Origin: Roseiflexus castenholzii DSM 13941
GTDB lineage: Bacteria > Chloroflexota > Chloroflexia > Chloroflexales > Roseiflexaceae
DNA length: 64,000 nt
NCBI RefSeq assembly: GCF_000017805.1
Contig: NC_009767.1
Coordinates: forward strand, 2,604,001 to 2,668,000
Direction of reading: 5' to 3'
The notes beneath the pieces were generated by a model that worked only from the letters and a program-made list of their open reading frames with translations, did no database searches and was not told where the DNA came from. Of the stretch, positions 63,201 through 64,000 are shown in pieces; the first letter of the stretch is position 1; each line of letters opens with the position of its first letter. Both the position numbers and the translations under genes were made by a program.

Positions 63201-63968
63201 GAAGGAGCGGTCGAGGAAGCCAGCCCAGTGTTCAAGGACATAGTTGAGCTGTCCTTCGAGAGAGTGGGGCGACGCCAGCGCCGGCGCGCGCAGCAGTTCG
63301 ATGAGGGTGCGTTGGGTGATGCCTGGCAGAACGGCGGCTGGCGGCGGTTGCGTGGCGAAAAAACGATCCAGTTCCTCGATCATCTTGAGATAGACGGTAT
63401 CGTGCTCAAGATGCGCGTCGTCGAACAGTTCGAGGAACGGATTGAAGGCTGGATTTACATTCTCCAGCCAGAGCATGAGCATCTCTTCGAGCGCAACTTC
63501 GCGATGGGGCATGCCGCCGGTTTCGTCAGCCAGGTACGCATCGAGCGCCTGCTCCCGGCGGTAGACGGCAAGCGGCGGAAACGCATCGCAGAACGCGCGC
63601 AGCGTCGTCTCGACCTTTTCCGCTCCCAGGCGCTCATTGAGCCAGGCAAGCGCGTCGGCGAGCATGTGTTCGCGGGTGCGTTTGCGGTACGTGGCGGCGA
63701 CATAGTGCAGGATTTCGTCGATCAGCCCCATCGCGCTGATCTGCCCGGCGCGCACCGCCTGCTCTGGAAAGCGCGCCAGGTCGCGTTTCTGGTTCATCTT
63801 CTGCGCGAAGACGCGCGCAGCGTGAAAATTGGCAAAGATGACATTGCCGCTGAACTGGAACAGCGACTCATCGAAATGGTAGCGGTCGCGCGCGCTGCGG
63901 GCGATGTGAAACTCCATCACCGGCGCGCCAGTTATGCGGCTGATCTCCACATTCGACTCCCATCGCAT
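60273..63968 (-). CDS. very large GH13 (alpha-amylase family) protein
   Basis: 1231 residues. A long N-terminal helical region (1-330) of no family that I recognise precedes a GH13 barrel: region I ADMVPNHVG (near 423), the nucleophile in IIRFDAAM (near 539), the acid/base in LLLAEAFW (near 603), and NFMNNPDERT (near 662) where other GH13 enzymes have NHD. The usual His before the third Asp is therefore replaced. A C-terminal helical region of about 300 residues follows. Proteins of this size in Chloroflexota are probably involved in glycogen, maltose or trehalose metabolism, but the exact reaction cannot be read. The start is the first in-frame ATG; one 51 bp downstream is possible. Confidence 0.85.
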   Translation of the reverse strand: MRWESNVEISRITGAPVMEFHIARSARDRYHFDESLFQFSGNVIFANFHAARVFAQKMNQKRDLARFPEQAVRAGQISAMGLIDEILHYVAATYRKRTREHMLADALAWLNERLGAEKVETTLRAFCDAFPPLAVYRREQALDAYLADETGGMPHREVALEEMLMLWLENVNPAFNPFLELFDDAHLEHDTVYLKMIEELDRFFATQPPPAAVLPGITQRTLIELLRAPALASPHSLEGQLNYVLEHWAGFLDRSFLYRLLSSLDVIKEEERARFGVGGGDLTGAYVPVADYRYLEAEPERYTPDREWMPRLVLLAKNTFVWLDQLSKWYGRPIKTLDQVPDEELDTMARRGFTGLWLIGLWERSEASKRIKQIMGNPDAVASAYSLYDYQIAAALGGQPALDNLRARAWQRGIRLSADMVPNHVGIDGRWVIEHPDWFIQLPYPPFPTYTFNGPDLSSDERVGIFIEDHYYDRTDAAVVFKRLDRWTGEARYIYHGNDGTSMPWNDTAQLNYLKPEVREAVIQTILHVARLFPIIRFDAAMTLAKRHYHRLWFPEPGTGGDIPSRAGFGMTRAQFDAAMPEEFWREVVDRCAVEAPDTLLLAEAFWLMEGYFVRTLGMHRVYNSAFMVCLRDEENAKYRQIMKNVLEFDPEVLRRFVNFMNNPDERTAVDQFGKGDKYFGVCTMLVTMPGLPMFGHGQIEGFAEKYGMEYYRAYWDEKPDEWLIARHEREIFPLLHRRYLFAGTDNFLLYDFYMPDGHVNEDVFAYSNRHGDERSLVIYHNRYAHTSGWVRLSAAFMARTGRGDERALVQRALAEGLALRAGDHNYTIFRDHRSGLEYIRHSRDLAERGLYVELGPYDCHVFIDFREVTERPDGRYGQITAYLGGRGVPSIDIALREMFLQPVLIPFRSLVSATMLRELAAWADRRAMQRGALPDRDGEEEVIDSMLEGPDAMDEPTPEELEALAQRHANIKSAIPSTGAQTVTEPEADELPAIEQFEQQLRIFLTEFATFSGGTANTERIIVDIRRRLETVIELLVCADAHHAQLIGAPLADDPARWGTAIGWAVLHRLGLVFSDDEAASRSRSVIDEYLLGRALQAALVEFGYSDDVAADAVQLARALTAHQNWHEEYANDGRALAAALMADGDVQAFTRVNRFQGVLWFNKERFERLLHWLNLIAAVALQVAEPHDADTIRAACARLIASLTEAAEQSGYRVEQLLAAPQSKEPLTL

Positions 63969-64000
63969 TACATACGATGCGCATCATGCATGCGCCATCG

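Overview
The window looks like chromosomal DNA of a filamentous Chloroflexota bacterium, most likely Roseiflexus or a close relative. This is inferred from the GC-rich coding style, the gene families present (short archaeal/eukaryotic-type ProS, FhaA/FhaB-like FHA proteins, Uma2 nuclease, large GT-C membrane proteins) and the heavy load of short palindromic repeats. No 16S gene or other taxonomic marker is present, so the genus is inference. Genes are on both strands in short operons. Two genes (glpK and a large membrane protein) appear frameshifted.

Layout. 1-3.3 kb: tetrapyrrole synthesis (end of hemD, hemB, hemL) with a GC-rich minisatellite in between. 3.5-6.8 kb: a secreted lectin-like repeat protein, a Methyltransf_19-type methyltransferase and a nucleotidyltransferase-fold protein. 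6.9-8.4 kb: an RskA-like anti-sigma/ECF sigma pair. 8.6-11.7 kb: a metY-metX operon behind a SAM-I riboswitch. 11.9-12.3 kb: a zinc-ribbon protein. 12.9-22.8 kb: a glycerol/dihydroxyacetone locus (dhaR, glpF, dhaK, dhaL, frameshifted glpK, a small methyltransferase-like gene, and dhaM fused to HPr and a full Enzyme I). 23.2-26.7 kb: ssb, a 317-bp tandem repeat, an unknown protein with a duplicated motif, tRNA-Leu and tRNA-Pro, and a DsbB/BdbC-type protein. 26.8-35.4 kb: pcp, repeat array 1, proS, a Uma2 nuclease, a GT39-like mannosyltransferase, a GT-A-like protein and rpe. 35.5-45.9 kb: an MFS exporter behind a palindromic operator, small membrane and FHA proteins, hydrolases, the split membrane protein, a DHOD-like protein and a hydrolase/cNMP-binding fusion. 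46-48.2 kb: repeat array 2. 48.3-57.8 kb: an M24 peptidase, a second ECF sigma module, pgk, an SDR lacking its tyrosine, a CinA/nucleotidyltransferase fusion, a CDF transporter and an amine oxidase. 57.8-64 kb: a quinone oxidoreductase, a lone TnpB with a divergent RHH-like gene, and a large GH13 protein.

How the genes work together. The best-defined system is the DHA locus. GlpF would admit glycerol, GlpK would phosphorylate it, and DhaK/DhaL would phosphorylate dihydroxyacetone with phosphate from PEP relayed through the three-domain DhaM fusion. The DhaR-like AAA+ regulator lies just upstream. Two matched 17-bp dyads sit near -93 and -61 of a good sigma70-type promoter in front of glpF, which suggests sigma70-dependent activation by DhaR.

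The other main theme is a family of roughly 127-172 bp elements with terminal inverted repeats ATACCAATGAC...GTCATTGGTAT. At least 19 copies are visible. One sits in the loop of a terminator hairpin beside pgk, one supplies the last codons of the amine oxidase gene, and two oppositely oriented mosaic arrays containing them bracket a 16.5-kb segment.
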